Of a stretch of 64,000 nucleotides of DNA, positions 22,376 through 33,825 are shown in pieces. Numbering within the stretch: position 1 is the first letter of the stretch; every line of letters starts with the position of its first letter. A model generated the notes under the pieces. That model made no database searches, was not told the origin of the DNA, and worked only from the letters and a program-made list of their open reading frames with translations. The DNA is from Phlebotomus papatasi (lineage: Eukaryota; Arthropoda; Insecta; Diptera; Psychodidae): assembly GCF_024763615.1 (NCBI RefSeq), contig NC_077222.1:12338001-12402000 (forward strand). Reading direction: 5' to 3'. Position numbers and translations under genes: made by a program.

Positions 22376-24241
22376 TTAGCTGGAGACTTGTAACAAGTAT
22401 CCCATACTACTAGAAATTTATACTTTGCTATTATGTAAAAGTTTTTGAAAAAAAGAAAAAAAGTATTGATAACTAAACATTTTCCTTAAGGGAGACCGGT
22501 ATTCCATTCGTTCTTGAAGGGTTAAGCGCCAGAATTAACCCTTACGTCTACCCTTGCGAATTACCCTTGCGTCTACGAACAGTAGACGCCAGTTATACCC
22601 GGAGCGCAGTCACCTGCATCTACGCATCTACGGTCTCCATGGTATTTTATAGGAAATCTTATCCACTGAAAAAATCATCAACACAATAAAATAAGGAGCA
22701 TAATATTAAATTTAAAAATACGACCTTTTGTTTAAAAACTTTTTCTGCTTTCGCAAGAGTTTTGCGTAAAATCTGCAAAACAATGTCAATAGAAATTACG
22801 GTTTTCGGTAAACTGGGTAAATCCCTGAACAGTAACTTTGATCAATTCTTAGATATTCAATCTTCACTAACAAATCCAAAGAGATCGCTAATTCTCAATG
22901 ATTTTATCCGAAAAAAAGACGATTTTTTTTCATGATAAGAATTTTTCCTAAACGTAAAACTTTTTTTGGGACAAAATTGTCTAAAAGTCAATTTTGCTTG
23001 TCCTTTATATTTCTTAGCCTTTTGTATGTGCGAGGTGTTTGAAGTATTTAAACATTTTGAACTCATCAACAAATGTTTGTTACAAATAAAAATAAATACC
23101 GGTATGCTTTAGCATTAGCACATGCTTTTTTAGAGTGTTACGGGGCAGCATCATCCATCTTGTTAATGGTAGAATATTTTCTAACAAACTATCACTTTGC
23201 TACTGAAATGTCCATCACTTGGGCAAGCACCTTCTGCAAAAAGAAGGTCCGGTAGCCTCTTGGAGCATCTCTTGAGCAATTAAGATTCCTCTCTCTTAAC
23301 TCATCAATGCAAATATCGATAAATCACGTGGCAAATCGAGTGAAAAAAGGCACATCTTGGCTGAAGGAGTGAAAAACACTTGGAGGAATTAAAATAAAGT
23401 ACTCCCGAAGAGGCACTCTGAAGAGCTTGATGGAGGCTCCAGGAATACAACAAAAAAAAAATAACACTGCACTGGCGGCATGTTGGAGGTGATTCATGGT
23501 CGTGACCAATAACGTGTGCAATCACCCGCAGCAACATTGCAATATTCCTCAGCATCTGCATCACCATGACGCTAGAGGATTCCTGCTGCTGTGCAACTTC
23601 TTGAGATCTCTGACTCAGCACCAGGGCATCGGCATTGGGGGAGGCTCCACCTCATTCAGAATTTACGATCGTCATCTCTGAGGGCTCCGACACCAGAAGT
23701 CACAAAGTGATTATTCACTGTGGATGTCATTTCTCAATTTAATTACCAACTCTAGTGTTACTCCTGTCTTTAAGCATCCTCTTTTCAGTAATATTTTCTA
23801 CACTTCATCATTGTTCCATTTGAATCATTTGCAAAATTGTCAAATACTTCATCAAGTCTGCACTTCGAAGTGCCATTAAAAACATAAAATTTACGATCTC
23901 GCTGACTATAATTAAAAATTCCTAAATCCAATTTAAAGTTTCCACTTTGGGATTTGTCACCTTCTGCGCAGACGTTAATCTCTAAAAATCCAAAAGGAAT
24001 AAAAAAAACTCCGCCAAATTTGCAAATTAAGATATATCTGCACAGTCAGTGCTAGAAAATTAGACCCGTCAGATAATCTCACACCTATCAAAGTCCCAAC
24101 AATGGCACAACATGATACCGGATGATTTTATGCCAACACCGCGGGATCGATTGAATTTGCAGAAACACAACAGCCTGCACTGACTTATGACTGGAGAGAT
24201 TCTTCTTTAAGCCAGAAAAATCGATTAAAATAATTGAATGG
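22376..24241. other. Mostly unique-looking non-coding stretch
   Basis: At 22495-22640 there is a short GC-richer patch with repeated TCTACG and GTAGACGC units, possibly related to K repeats. The open frames at 23304-23681, on both strands, are moderately GC-rich, but no domain or splice pattern supports a gene. Confidence 0.35.
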
Positions 24242-24242
24242 T

Positions 24243-24573
24243 TAGCCAAGACACATACCTAAAATCCAATCAGAATGACTGGCGTCAAATGATCGGAAAA
24301 CCAACATTCAAGAAGAAAAGACAGAACCACTGTCCTTTACTTTGTGTCTGATATTTTGAATTTCTTGGTATTTAATTAGTTTAAGAAATAATTGATAGTT
24401 CAAGCTAAGACATGAATTCGATATGCGTCTTCAATAAATATACGTAATTTTGATATGAAAAAGTTCAGGGAAAATGTCAAAACTTAATTTGCACAGAAAT
24501 TTATGTTCAATGATCATACACGAAACTATGCGTTAAACGAACTGAAACCTAAATGGTGTGTGTCTCGGCTAAT
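24243..24573. mobile_element. Element with GTTAGCCGAGACACAC ends (copy 1)
   Basis: Left TTAGCCAAGACACATACCTAA, right AAATGGTGTGTGTCTCGGCTAA. The ends form an inverted repeat of about 20 bp. The same ends are found at 28.11-28.31 kb around a different-length interior. No open frame. Confidence 0.65.
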
Positions 24574-24699
24574 TGTTACTTGGCTTTAAATATAAATTTA
24601 TATCCCACAAAATTCAGATTTTTGTAAGCAAGATTAATCATTCAAATTTATTTCTTAAAATTAGAATAAAAAATAAAAATAAAAAGGGATGGTAAGCGT

Positions 24700-24830
24700 C
24701 CCTTGCTTTGCGAAATACTGGAACTCGTTTAGACACCATACCTCAAAAGTTCTCTTGCAAAATTTCCTGTTTACCGATTCACAACATATTTAAACCGTTT
24801 TATAAATTACTCAAAAATCATCCAAAATAG
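24700..24830 (+). repeat. S-long repeat fragment
   Basis: Matches the S-long repeats at 36.8, 56.7 and 63.0 kb in the block TTTACCGATT..TTTAAACCG..ATAAATTAC-CAAAA. Boundaries are uncertain. Confidence 0.45.
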
Positions 24831-25261
24831 CATAGGAGGAATGAAATAGGTTTTAGGGGTTTTCGGATAAAAATGATATATTTTCTTGGTTATCAGTCAT
24901 GATATGATCCAGTTTAGAACATATAGAAACTGGTTTAAACTTGTCAGAAATTCCAAGACCTTCACAAGGAGTCCAAATGTAATACCATTCGATTTAGAAA
25001 TACGCTTTCTAGAACCTTCTTTAATGCTTGACCTTGAAAACCCGTTTATGAGTAATTCAAGGGTGTTTTCGTATTACCTAATATACCGAATAATCTTTAG
25101 ATATGCAGACTAAGTTAGTTTCGGTTTTGTAAAAGATTTGCAAAGTAATAGACAAAGTTCATGCATCAGGAGTTACCCAAATCGTTTAATGGACATCCGG
25201 ATTATAAAATAAGACCCAAGTTCTGTTAACAACCAGAGGCGTAAAATTACAGAGCGCATAT

Positions 25262-25445
25262 CAATCTTATGGGAACTGGGCTAAACTTTATGTCTGCAGC
25301 TGGCCTTAGCCATATGACTTAAATTCGATATGTTTTTATCAAGCAAGCTTTTTTTTTAATATTTCACTCAGTTTTTTGGAAATGTTACCTTAGGATTGGA
25401 TATTAAGAGCAGATGATCCTTTACATTTTGGAAAAAGAACACAGT
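25262..25445 (-). mobile_element. P-family element (copy 5, rearranged)
   Basis: Contains GGGAACTGGGCTAAACTTTA and then, in the same minus orientation, GGCCTTAGCCATATGACTTAA and CCTTAGGATTGGATATTAAG. The order of the two end types suggests a partial copy joined to another. Confidence 0.5.
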
Positions 25446-25459
25446 ATATAATATGTTAC

Positions 25460-27232
25460 TTAACACTAATTCAACCGATCGTTTTTGGTTGTTTTTCGGG
25501 CAAACGACAAACCAAGGAAGAGTAGGATACTCAACAAATTTGTCTTGGAAAAGAGCAAAAAATTAAAATTTAAACACTGAAAAATTTATTACATGCATAT
25601 TTCGATACCTGAGAATAAGAAAAGAACAACTCGCGAATGGCCAACTTTACAGGAGAGAGATTTAAAGCTGAGATTTGCATTTGCTAATAAATCAATTAAT
25701 TTAACTTCACTTTTCTAATATTGTACATCAAACGAAAGGATTCTATAATAGCTATCTTAATTCCATAAAATTTTCACAAAATAATGTGTATTTTAATAAC
25801 TATTACAATATTTTCCGAGTTGTAACATATTTTTCCTCAGCTGTCATATCAAAAACTCAGGATAAGACCCAAACAACTCGAGTTTTTCCACGCTGCCAAA
25901 AGACCCGGCCGGTCACGCATCGCTTGTCAAAATTGTTTCGATATCATTCCCCATACGCATCACTATCTATGTATACTAATCCATCGCGGCCATTGCTCTG
26001 AACCACCACGTGTTTTTAATCATTGAATTGAAGAGAGATTTCATTAAAAAATCAATTAATTGCATTTTCGAACACATGTGATTATGAGAACAAAAGTTCG
26101 ATTGGTACGGGAAACCATTCAATGGATGACGTCCCGTTAAATAAAGAGAAGAAGAAAGTTCGATTAGCATTGATGGGTTTCTAACTCACGCGTGACAATT
26201 CCACACAGAATTCCCCCTGTGGGAACTGTAGTGAGGGGAGATGTCGATCAGTTGGTGTGTGTCTAGGATGGGGAACTGGAAGAGGAAGAAGAAGAAGAAG
26301 TGAAGTGTGGAATGGCGGCTAATTATCCGAAAGAACATGTAGAAGACTTTCATGTGAAAATTGATTAATAAAAAGATATAATTATCGAACTAAGAGGAAG
26401 TGTTTCAGCGAAGTAGGATTCCCAGGGCGAGTAACCATACCAACAATAGGTCTTATATTATTTTTTTTATTTTCATTTTTTTTTACATATTTCTTGTTAT
26501 TATTTCAAACCAATTTTACAGTTAACAGTTTAAAGTTAACAGGTTATGAGCTCTCGCGCCAAGGAGAAGTTTGCTGCATAATAAATTAGCATTTTATCGC
26601 TTTTATCCAGTTTTTGCAACACTTTACAATATTCGAGAACTTAAAAAAATATCAAGATATTAGTAATATTTGATAAATAATAGCATAATAATAGAAAATA
26701 ATAGCATTTTACATCTATTTCGTATTCAATTTCCACTTTTTAGTTTTTGATCCATTTTTTTTTTAATTTTTTAGAAGATTTATTAACTATTATTAACTAT
26801 ATTAGTTATTAACTAGTTATTACCAATTTGAAGACTATACATATTTGCAGCCAAATAATAGCTTATCCATTGTCGTGAAATCAGCCGGGATACTTTTGAC
26901 AAGCAAAATGATGACGTCACGCGGTCGAGTTATGCGGCTCTTATCCTGACTGAATTGAAAAATGAGTGAGATTTTGCTTTTTTAGAAAAAGCACTACAAC
27001 TTTGGGAATAATTTATTTTCCAGTATAATATTCACAGGGGAAGTAGAGGGTGTCAAGGAGTACCCGAAATGCGAAAAAAACGAATTTCGCAAAAAATCGA
27101 GTTGTTCTTTTCTTATTCTCAGGTATCGATTTTAAGAAATTCATAAAGTTTGATAGTGACATTGTACCGTTTAATTGTTAATTTTAAACCGGTCAATTTG
27201 ACCGAGTCATGGTAGGTTTAGTGTTACGGTTT
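25460..27232. repeat. Possible long element with distant inverted repeat
   Basis: CGATACCTGAGAATAAGAAA continuing to AGAACAACTCGCGAA at about 25603-25638 is mirrored at 27098-27128 (CGAGTTGTTCTTTTCTTATTC then TCAGGTATCGA), 1.5 kb apart. The outer sequences AACACTAATTCAACC and the reverse of GGTAGGTTTAGTGTT are weakly similar. Nothing coding is recognised between them, so a decayed transposon is only a possibility. Confidence 0.35.
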
Positions 27233-28111
27233 TGAAATATTCAGGAATTCAGCTACAACTTATGTCTAAAACTTATATAGGGCTTCACATTTTATGATAA
27301 CTATTAAGGCTTACGATTAGGACTTTAGCCTTTTTCTATCCCGATCTAAGTGTCGGAACTTTGTGCCAAATGTCAATAGGAGTGATTAGCAGAAAGTTCA
27401 CTTAATAAGCAAATGTTTGTATTCATCGCAGAATTGTGGTTTCCACTTGATTTCCTCTCTCAGGTGCTGCTTTTTTCCCCTTCAAACTCACCCTCATGGC
27501 AATTGTGTCCAATCATCATGATTCACCACAATTGGAGCCACTGGAGAACAATTTTGCTACACTGTTGATGAATTGTTTGAGATGTTGGAGCAGATTTTTT
27601 TGGTTAAAAACCAAGAAAAAAAATGAAAAACCACCATCATTCGATTAGGATGGACTGTGGGAATTAATCAAGTGAGATTTCGTGCAAGAAGGATTAAAAA
27701 TTTCGCGTCTGCTCGCATCAGTGTTAATTGCATGGATGCTGAGCTGTGAGTGGGTGAAAACACTGAAAATCGCGTCATTTGCCCCCATGATTGGTAAATT
27801 GACCACGGAGGAAACAGCATGTGAAAGGCAGGAGATGTCGGACACCACAATTCTGAGAAATGTTTTCAACCACTCTTTTTCTTAGCCACTGTCTCAAAAA
27901 CCTCAAAACGTCTCCACGGAGAAGACTATTTTTTACCCAGGAACAAGAGTACACTCGGAGAAAACCATGTTAAGCATGGGAAAGTTTCCTAAACATATTT
28001 TTAATTTGGAAGAGATATTCTAAATATTTTGAAAAAGAATACTTTTTATGCTATATCTTCAAGTCTTATTTAACTTTTAGCTAAAGCTTACTAAAATCGT
28101 AAAATAGTGGA
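27233..28111. other. Unique-looking non-coding stretch
   Basis: No repeat family or gene is recognised. Open frames at 27645-27885 on both strands overlap each other and carry no motif. Confidence 0.3.
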
Positions 28112-28313
28112 AGTTAGCCGAGACACACTTCATTAAATCTAAACACTAGCAGCGCCACTATGAATTTTTCGATTTATAAGCCCTATGATAAACAAAATTT
28201 TACTCCTGAAAATATAATAGTCGCAGTGCTTCAAAGAACAAAAGAAGACAAATTTCTTCAGAAGGAAGAACTATGGTGACCGTTATAAACAAAAATGGTG
28301 TGTGTCTCGGCTT
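28112..28313. mobile_element. Element with GTTAGCCGAGACACAC ends (copy 2)
   Basis: Left GTTAGCCGAGACACACTTCA, right AAAATGGTGTGTGTCTCGGC. The interior includes CTAGCAGCGCCAC. The length differs from copy 1 (about 200 against 330 bp), so only the ends are conserved. Confidence 0.65.
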
Positions 28314-29735
28314 TAAGTTTTTCTTAGTTTTATTGATCAATAGCAAATATTCTAATCTAATCGATCCAACGAATAATTTCTCTGAGTGCATTGAATTGAT
28401 GATTTTGTGCTGATTTATTCCATCGTAAAGACATCAGAAGCTGCAGGGGACTCGAAATCGAGACTCTTTCTCAATGACTTTTCACAAGTTCTCCTGGTTT
28501 TTTTTGCTCAATTCTCATGGTTTCTCATTTTTAAAAGATACCTTTTTGTCGGCACAATTTTTTTCTCACATGTTACACCAATAAGCGATTTTTATTGTTG
28601 GATATTTAAATTATATCAACAGAGCAAATGAGCGACAACAGATAAAACAACGATGGAGTTCCACCAAACTCCTTCCAACTGACTAATCATAAATAAATTA
28701 AAACTAATTTCATGCTAATTTTATTTCTGTTTTGATATTTCTTCCAAATCTTCGTCTCAATCCTCTCTATCTCTGTTTTTTTTTTCTTCAAGCACCTCAG
28801 GGCCCCATATCAAGTGTGTTCATCTTTGAGAATTGGTTCTTTTTTGTGCTAAACAACTTCTCTTGTCTTCATCGAAATTGTTGACTTCTCAGTTTAGCGA
28901 TAAGATGGATATTTCGTGAGACCGCCAGACGAAAAAATTCTCAACTTCTCAAGACAATCCCCGCGAGAAAACCAGATTTGTAATTAATTGCAGACAGTGG
29001 AATTGGTCTGGGATGGTCAGAAAAAAAATAGTAGCAGCAAGATTATATTTTTTCTTAAAAAACTTCCATCCAGGAGTTTCTTGTCCAGAGAAAGATTAAC
29101 ATTCCTAGGGGTAACCGCAAAAAATCTCCATGGCATGACATCATGTGAATACATGTTGGCTATAACCTAGAGATGGGTTTTTTGACCATCCTGACCACAG
29201 TGTTTGATGGACAGTCCGAAGTGCAATGGATGATCCAGAAGGATCTCCAGCAAAAATTGTTGATGCAACAAAAGAGTCGCCTCTATTTAATTGAACCATT
29301 ATACATTTTGTGCGGTAATTCATTTGAAATCAGAAACAACCACATATACATCACACTGTGAGACCATATTATCGCGAGAAATTTCAATTAAATACCAACA
29401 ATTTCATTCAATTAACATCTAATTTGCCATAACGTGTACAAAATATATTACACTGCATCATTATGGAGACATCCACATACACATTCTATTTAATGGGCAC
29501 AACACCAAGAGTAGAACATTTACAACCCTCACCAAAATGTTCCACGAACAAATGAATTTTGAAGCTTTTCATGCTCCACTGATACTCCAATGAGACTGAT
29601 AAATATTTTCTCTAATTGAAATTGAAGTAAAAATCCGCGAAAAAAATTCAGTGAACTCGTCTCACAATGAAGTTCAATATGAGATATCACTCAATTACTG
29701 ATAGATGATTTGGTGCAAAATTAATTGCTAAATAT
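28314..29735. other. Unique-looking non-coding stretch
   Basis: No family from this window is recognised and no gene is called. Open frames are at most 75 codons and without motifs. Confidence 0.3.
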
Positions 29736-30421
29736 TAAGTGAGGGATTTTTTTGGTAAATGTTATCAAGAGGAAAAATTAATAATTGAAAAATGCAATGG
29801 AATTTCGATTACAATTTTTTCCAATTACNNNNNNNNNNNNNNNNNNNNNNNNNNNNNNNNNNNNNNNNNNNNNNNNNNNNNNNNNNNNNNNNNNNNNNNN
29901 NNNNNNNNNNNNNNNNNNNNNNNNNNNNNNNNNNNNNNNNNNNNNNNNNNNNNNNNNNNNNNNNNNNNNNNNNNNNNNNNNNNNNNNNNNNNNNNNNNNN
30001 NNNNNNNNNNNNNNNNNNNNNNNNNNNNNNNNNNNNNNNNNNNNNNNNNNNNNNNNNNNNNNNNNNNNNNNNNNNNNNNNNNNNNNNNNNNNNNNNNNNN
30101 NNNNNNNNNNNNNNNNNNNNNNNNNNNNNNNNNNNNNNNNNNNNNNNNNNNNNNNNNNNNNNNNNNNNNNNNNNNNNNNNNNNNNNNNNNNNNNNNNNNN
30201 NNNNNNNNNNNNNNNNNNNNNNNNNNNNNNNNNNNNNNNNNNNNNNNNNNNNNNNNNNNNNNNNNNNNNNNNNNNNNNNNNNNNNNNNNNNNNNNNNNNN
30301 NNNNNNNNNNNNNNNNNNNNNNNNNNNNTAAGTGAGCGATTTTTTGGTAAGTATTACCAAGAGGAAAAATTAATAATTGAAAATATGCAATGGAATTTCG
30401 AGTACAATTTTTTCCAATTAC
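29736..30421. other. Assembly gap of 500 N with duplicated edges
   Basis: The N run is 29829-30328, exactly 500 bases, a conventional unknown-size gap. The 93 bases just before it (29736-29828) and the 93 just after it (30329-30421) are near-identical: both start TAAGTGAG and end TTTTTTCCAATTAC. The gap therefore starts and ends precisely at unit borders. Any open frame drawn through it is meaningless. Confidence 0.9.
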
Positions 30422-30671
30422 ATGATGAAAGAATTCAAGAATTTAATCCATTTTTGCGAAAGGCAATGCATATTCACTCCTTGGACTTCATGGATAAGCA
30501 AGTGCAATCTGAAAACAAAGGTTTCAGTTTTCTTTAAAAAAAACACGTTAAAAAGTTAATCTGCAACCTTTTAGCCAGATTGGACTTGCTTAACCATGAA
30601 ATAAAGGGACTCAACCAAACATTCTTAACCCTTTTCTCAATTTGTGATTAATTTTTGTAATATTTCGGGCC

Positions 30672-30873
30672 TAGGGGGAAGTGGGGCATCTTTGAAATTG
30701 AGATTTTTCACCTATTTTTAAATAAAGTTGAGCCTTATCTTGATATAATTTAGCTGCACAAACAGATTGAGAAAATAAATTACATTATGATATGACTCAG
30801 TTCCATTTAAAATAGGAGAGAAATCACGATTTCAAAGGTGTCCCACTTTCAAATGTACCCTACTTTCTCATAT
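30672..30873. mobile_element. Element with AGGGGGAAGTGGGGCATC ends
   Basis: TAGGGGGAAGTGGGGCATCTT then TGAAATTGAGATTTTTC at the left is mirrored by AAATCACGATTTCAAAGGTG then TCCCACTTTC at the right, followed by a further AAGTAGGG-like tip. A half copy of the right end lies at about 52175. It sits inside the F copy. Confidence 0.6.
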
Positions 30874-31552
30874 GATCCTTCAGCAACCAACCGATTCTGA
30901 ATTTTCTGGAGTTGATATTATGAGGTCACTATCAGTGATATTTATAATGCTGTTACCAACACTCTGAGTCGAAGTATTGGGACTGTCAGTTACGTTTTCC
31001 AAATGTACTCGTATCTCATTACCACAAATTTTGACGATTTTATGTAAATCCTGTCGAGATTTTCCATAAAATTAAAATTAGCGACAAAGATTCATTCTGA
31101 CACTATCTCTTGATGATTTCCCATCCTTTAACTTCTTCAAACTTGCCACCAAACCTAAATTATAAAGTAACATAGAACACATTATTTTATTATTACACTA
31201 AGAAAAAACTGTTCAATTGAAACAACTCTATCACCGAGTTAAATTAACTTGTGGAATACCGATATAATTATTACTGTTTTGCAATGTAAAATTTCATCTC
31301 GACTGAAGTATATGCTTAAGTGTTTTCGTTTTAAGCATATACGTCACTCAAGAAGATTTTCGTGTGACAAAATTCATGTTTCAGTATTTAATGAAGACAT
31401 GTGCATGTGCAGTGCATCATATGTGATATCTCGCTTGGTACATGGGGAATTTGAGATCAAGAAAATATTAATAAAGGTAGTAATTAATAAAATAAAAAAA
31501 AGATTGCAAAATCTATCCATTTTGGGATTTGAAAGAGTTATTTTAACTCTAA

Positions 31553-31695
31553 AGGCCTTTACACTCAAGGAGCAATTTACTTAAAAAAAAATGCCTTTTA
31601 AAGGAAATTTCCCCTATCCTTGAAAGCAGAAGCGTCAGATTTTTTTTTTAAAAAAAGGCAATTTTTGACGAAAATTGCTTCTAGAGTGTACAGTG
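31553..31695. mobile_element. Small TIR element (TACACTCAAGGAGCAATTT)
   Basis: TTTACACTCAAGGAGCAATTT at the left is mirrored by AAAATTGCTTCTAGAGTGTA at the right. The GGCCT-TACAC start resembles the hairpin at 7.49 kb. Confidence 0.55.
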
Positions 31696-31697
31696 TA

Positions 31698-31953
31698 CAC
31701 TGAAGTGAGAGGAAAACGGAGGTGCGATTGACATTTTTCCTCATAATTTTAACACTTTTTAGATGTAAAAATATATCAACATTTTTAATGTTAATTTTAC
31801 ATCTTTTTAAAGTAAAATTAATACGAAAAAGGGTAACCTTAACCCCTAATACACCTGAAAAGCATAATATTTACACCGATTTCGGATAAATACTGCAAGG
31901 TAAAATTAACATTTCCGGAATGTTATTTTAACTTTTTCGGATGTCTTTCAGTG
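31698..31953 (-). mobile_element. CACTGAG-ended element (copy 2)
   Basis: Reverse-complement match to 8869-9128 over its length, including CCTAATACACCT and the GGAATGTTATTTTAACTTTT end. It ends with TCTTTCAGTG on the right and CACTGAAGTGAGAGG on the left. Confidence 0.7.
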
Positions 31954-33239
31954 AGACAGTATATAGCAGAATATTTTAACTGTCGAAACGAGTTATTTTA
32001 GCTCTTAAAAAGAGTCATTTTCATTCTTAAAAACAGTTATTTCCACTTTTTTGTCATGTAAATTTTAGGATAAAAATGTTGAAATAACTCTTCCGAATAC
32101 TACATCTAAATAAAAGTAAAATCAACACTAAAATTAAATTAATCGAAAATTACGACGAAAAAGAGTTAATTTAACATCAATTCGAGTAAGTTTTGCTCGT
32201 TTATTAATCTGAGTTTATTAATTATCACTTTTGTATAATATATGTATTATATATGTATAAATTGACCAAAGCAAACTATAGACATGTGCAAACCCACCAT
32301 TTGTCTTTCAAATGACATAACCTCATAATATATGTGGGTTAAAAAAATAGTTACAGGTATTTGACCATTTTTAGTAAATTTTACAAATCTGTCAAAAAAC
32401 TTTTGGCTTGATGAAAACTACTCAACTTTGGGAAAACACTTATTTTTGATATGAAATAAAATAAATTAAAATGTTTTAAAATACATAAATAATTTAATTT
32501 ATTTTCAATTTAATAACATCTTTGGATTACAAACAACTCATTTGCATAAAAGATAAATTTTAAAAAAGTCTTTCTTTATATCATTTTTTCCACCTGGTTT
32601 CTTGAACATAGATTTGTCAAGTAACTTTTGGCCGACACTGTATGTCTAAGGCCTTATTTTTAAGAAGCTTCCATAGAAAATACTCCTTACCAAATAAACG
32701 CGAAGGTGGTACAACGTTTCATAAAGGAAAGGCCTTCTCGCAAGGAGAGTTCGGAACATCCATTATTATTTTTTCTTACACGAGATGAGATAGTCAGTCC
32801 CATGCAACGTTCAATCTAGTGCAGTGAAGCTCACTGGATGCAATTCGACCACTTTTAACACTAGAAAAATTCTTGATAATTCTTGGTAGAGAAATTAGAA
32901 ACTGAAAAATATTATAGTTTTGAATAGTAAAACGCCTTTTTAAAGGTTTTAAGAAGAAGCACCTTCAATTATTAAATGTATACATTCCGAGAAATCCATT
33001 TGATAAACCAACTTTCACAGAACAAATCGAAAGAAATTAGTAACTCAATTTACACTTAATGTTTATAAATTTAACCTTACATTTGAATATAAATAGCGAT
33101 TAAGACATAATTAATTCGGTATTACTGACTACCTATTTAGTTTTTGATATTTTTCACAAACTAAAAATTCTTGTGCGTATTCCATGAATATAAACTTGCA
33201 CTAGTAAAATCGAGCATTCGGAACTGAGTAGACTAATAC

Positions 33240-33441
33240 GGGCTTCAGACCTAAGGCTTAGCCATGTGGCTTATCTTCTTTAATATCTAATCAGTCAAGA
33301 TATTTTGGAAAATTTTGACTTAGAATTGGATAATGAAGGCTAAATTACCTATTAGATTTTGAAAAAAAAATCAATAAAATCGGTTGCTGTTTTAGGTTTT
33401 GAGACCCTCGGGAACTGGGTTAAACCTTTAGTCTGAAGACG
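33240..33441 (-). mobile_element. P-family element (copy 6)
   Basis: GGCTTCAGACCTAAGGCTTAG then CCATGTGGC at the left and GGGAACTGGGTTAAACCTTT then AGTCTGAAGAC at the right. Full length; it abuts the Z element that follows. Confidence 0.75.
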
Positions 33442-33622
33442 GTCTAAGGCTCTCCAGGCTTGGCACATATTCTGACTTTAAATATATACCATGTTCCTTT
33501 AGTGAATCTGACCTCACTAGCTATTAAAATATGCTAGATAATTTTCGGCCAGTAAACTGAGTATGAGGGACAGTAAAACACGGTATTGATCTTTGGCTTC
33601 TTTCTCCTTTTAATTTCTCAAG

Positions 33623-33656
33623 CCGACGTTTCGGAGGCGTTTTCCTCCTTCTTCAG
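33623..33656 (-). other. Hammerhead-like core, left arm
   Basis: Minus strand: CUGAAGA, A, helix GGAGG/CCUCC with a short loop, then GAAACGUC. The core order is intact, but the sequences flanking it (UAUAC and GGCUUG) pair poorly, so stem I is not supported here. Confidence 0.35.
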
Positions 33657-33793
33657 GTATAGAAATTTTGGGGAAAAATTATCACAACAAAGTCTTTGTT
33701 GGATGTTGATGGAGAAATTGTCTCTCGTGCAAAGTCCGAATTGTGCTCAGTGTAACGATTTTTGTGACAATTTTTTCTCCAAAATTTCTATAC

Positions 33794-33825
33794 CTGAAGA
33801 AGGAGGAAAACCCCTCCGAAACGTC
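33794..33825 (+). other. Hammerhead-like core, right arm
   Basis: Plus strand: CUGAAGA, A, helix GGAGG/CCUCC, then GAAACGUC. The two arms thus place one copy of the core on each strand. Stem I pairing is weak. Treated as a candidate only. Confidence 0.35.

Larger units (their letters stand above)
31190..32275. repeat. Insertion cluster inside the F copy
   Basis: This block has no counterpart in the F element at 21 kb and contains two smaller elements (31553-31695 and 31698-31953). The remainder (31960-32200) is rich in GTTATTTTAACTC-like short motifs. The 111-codon open frame at 31249-31584 has no recognised domain and runs into the 31553 element, so it is not called. Confidence 0.5.
30560..32650 (+). 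mobile_element. F-element right-part copy, interrupted by insertions
   Basis: Blocks match 20985-21662 in the same order: AGCCAGATTGGACTTGCTTA, ATAATGCTGTTACCAAC, TTTTGACGATTTTATGTAAA, TCCTGTCGAGATTTTC, and then ACCTGGTTTCTTGAACATAG and the terminal ACTTTTGGCCGACACTGTA. Foreign sequence lies at 30672-30873 and about 31190-32275. The terminal CCAAAAGT motif and the TA next to it are Tc1-like. Confidence 0.65.

Noticed and set aside
26880..26950. TGACGTCACG as a CRE-type promoter element
   Set aside because: A single palindromic site without a nearby gene or transcript start is not enough to call a regulatory element.
29739..30537. Open frames of 179-250 codons across the gap
   Set aside because: They consist mainly of N-derived residues; the readable parts are short and come from the duplicated 93-base edges.
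31249..31584. 111-codon frame
   Set aside because: Runs into a small TIR element and an AT-rich tail, and has no recognisable motif; it is inside an insertion cluster.
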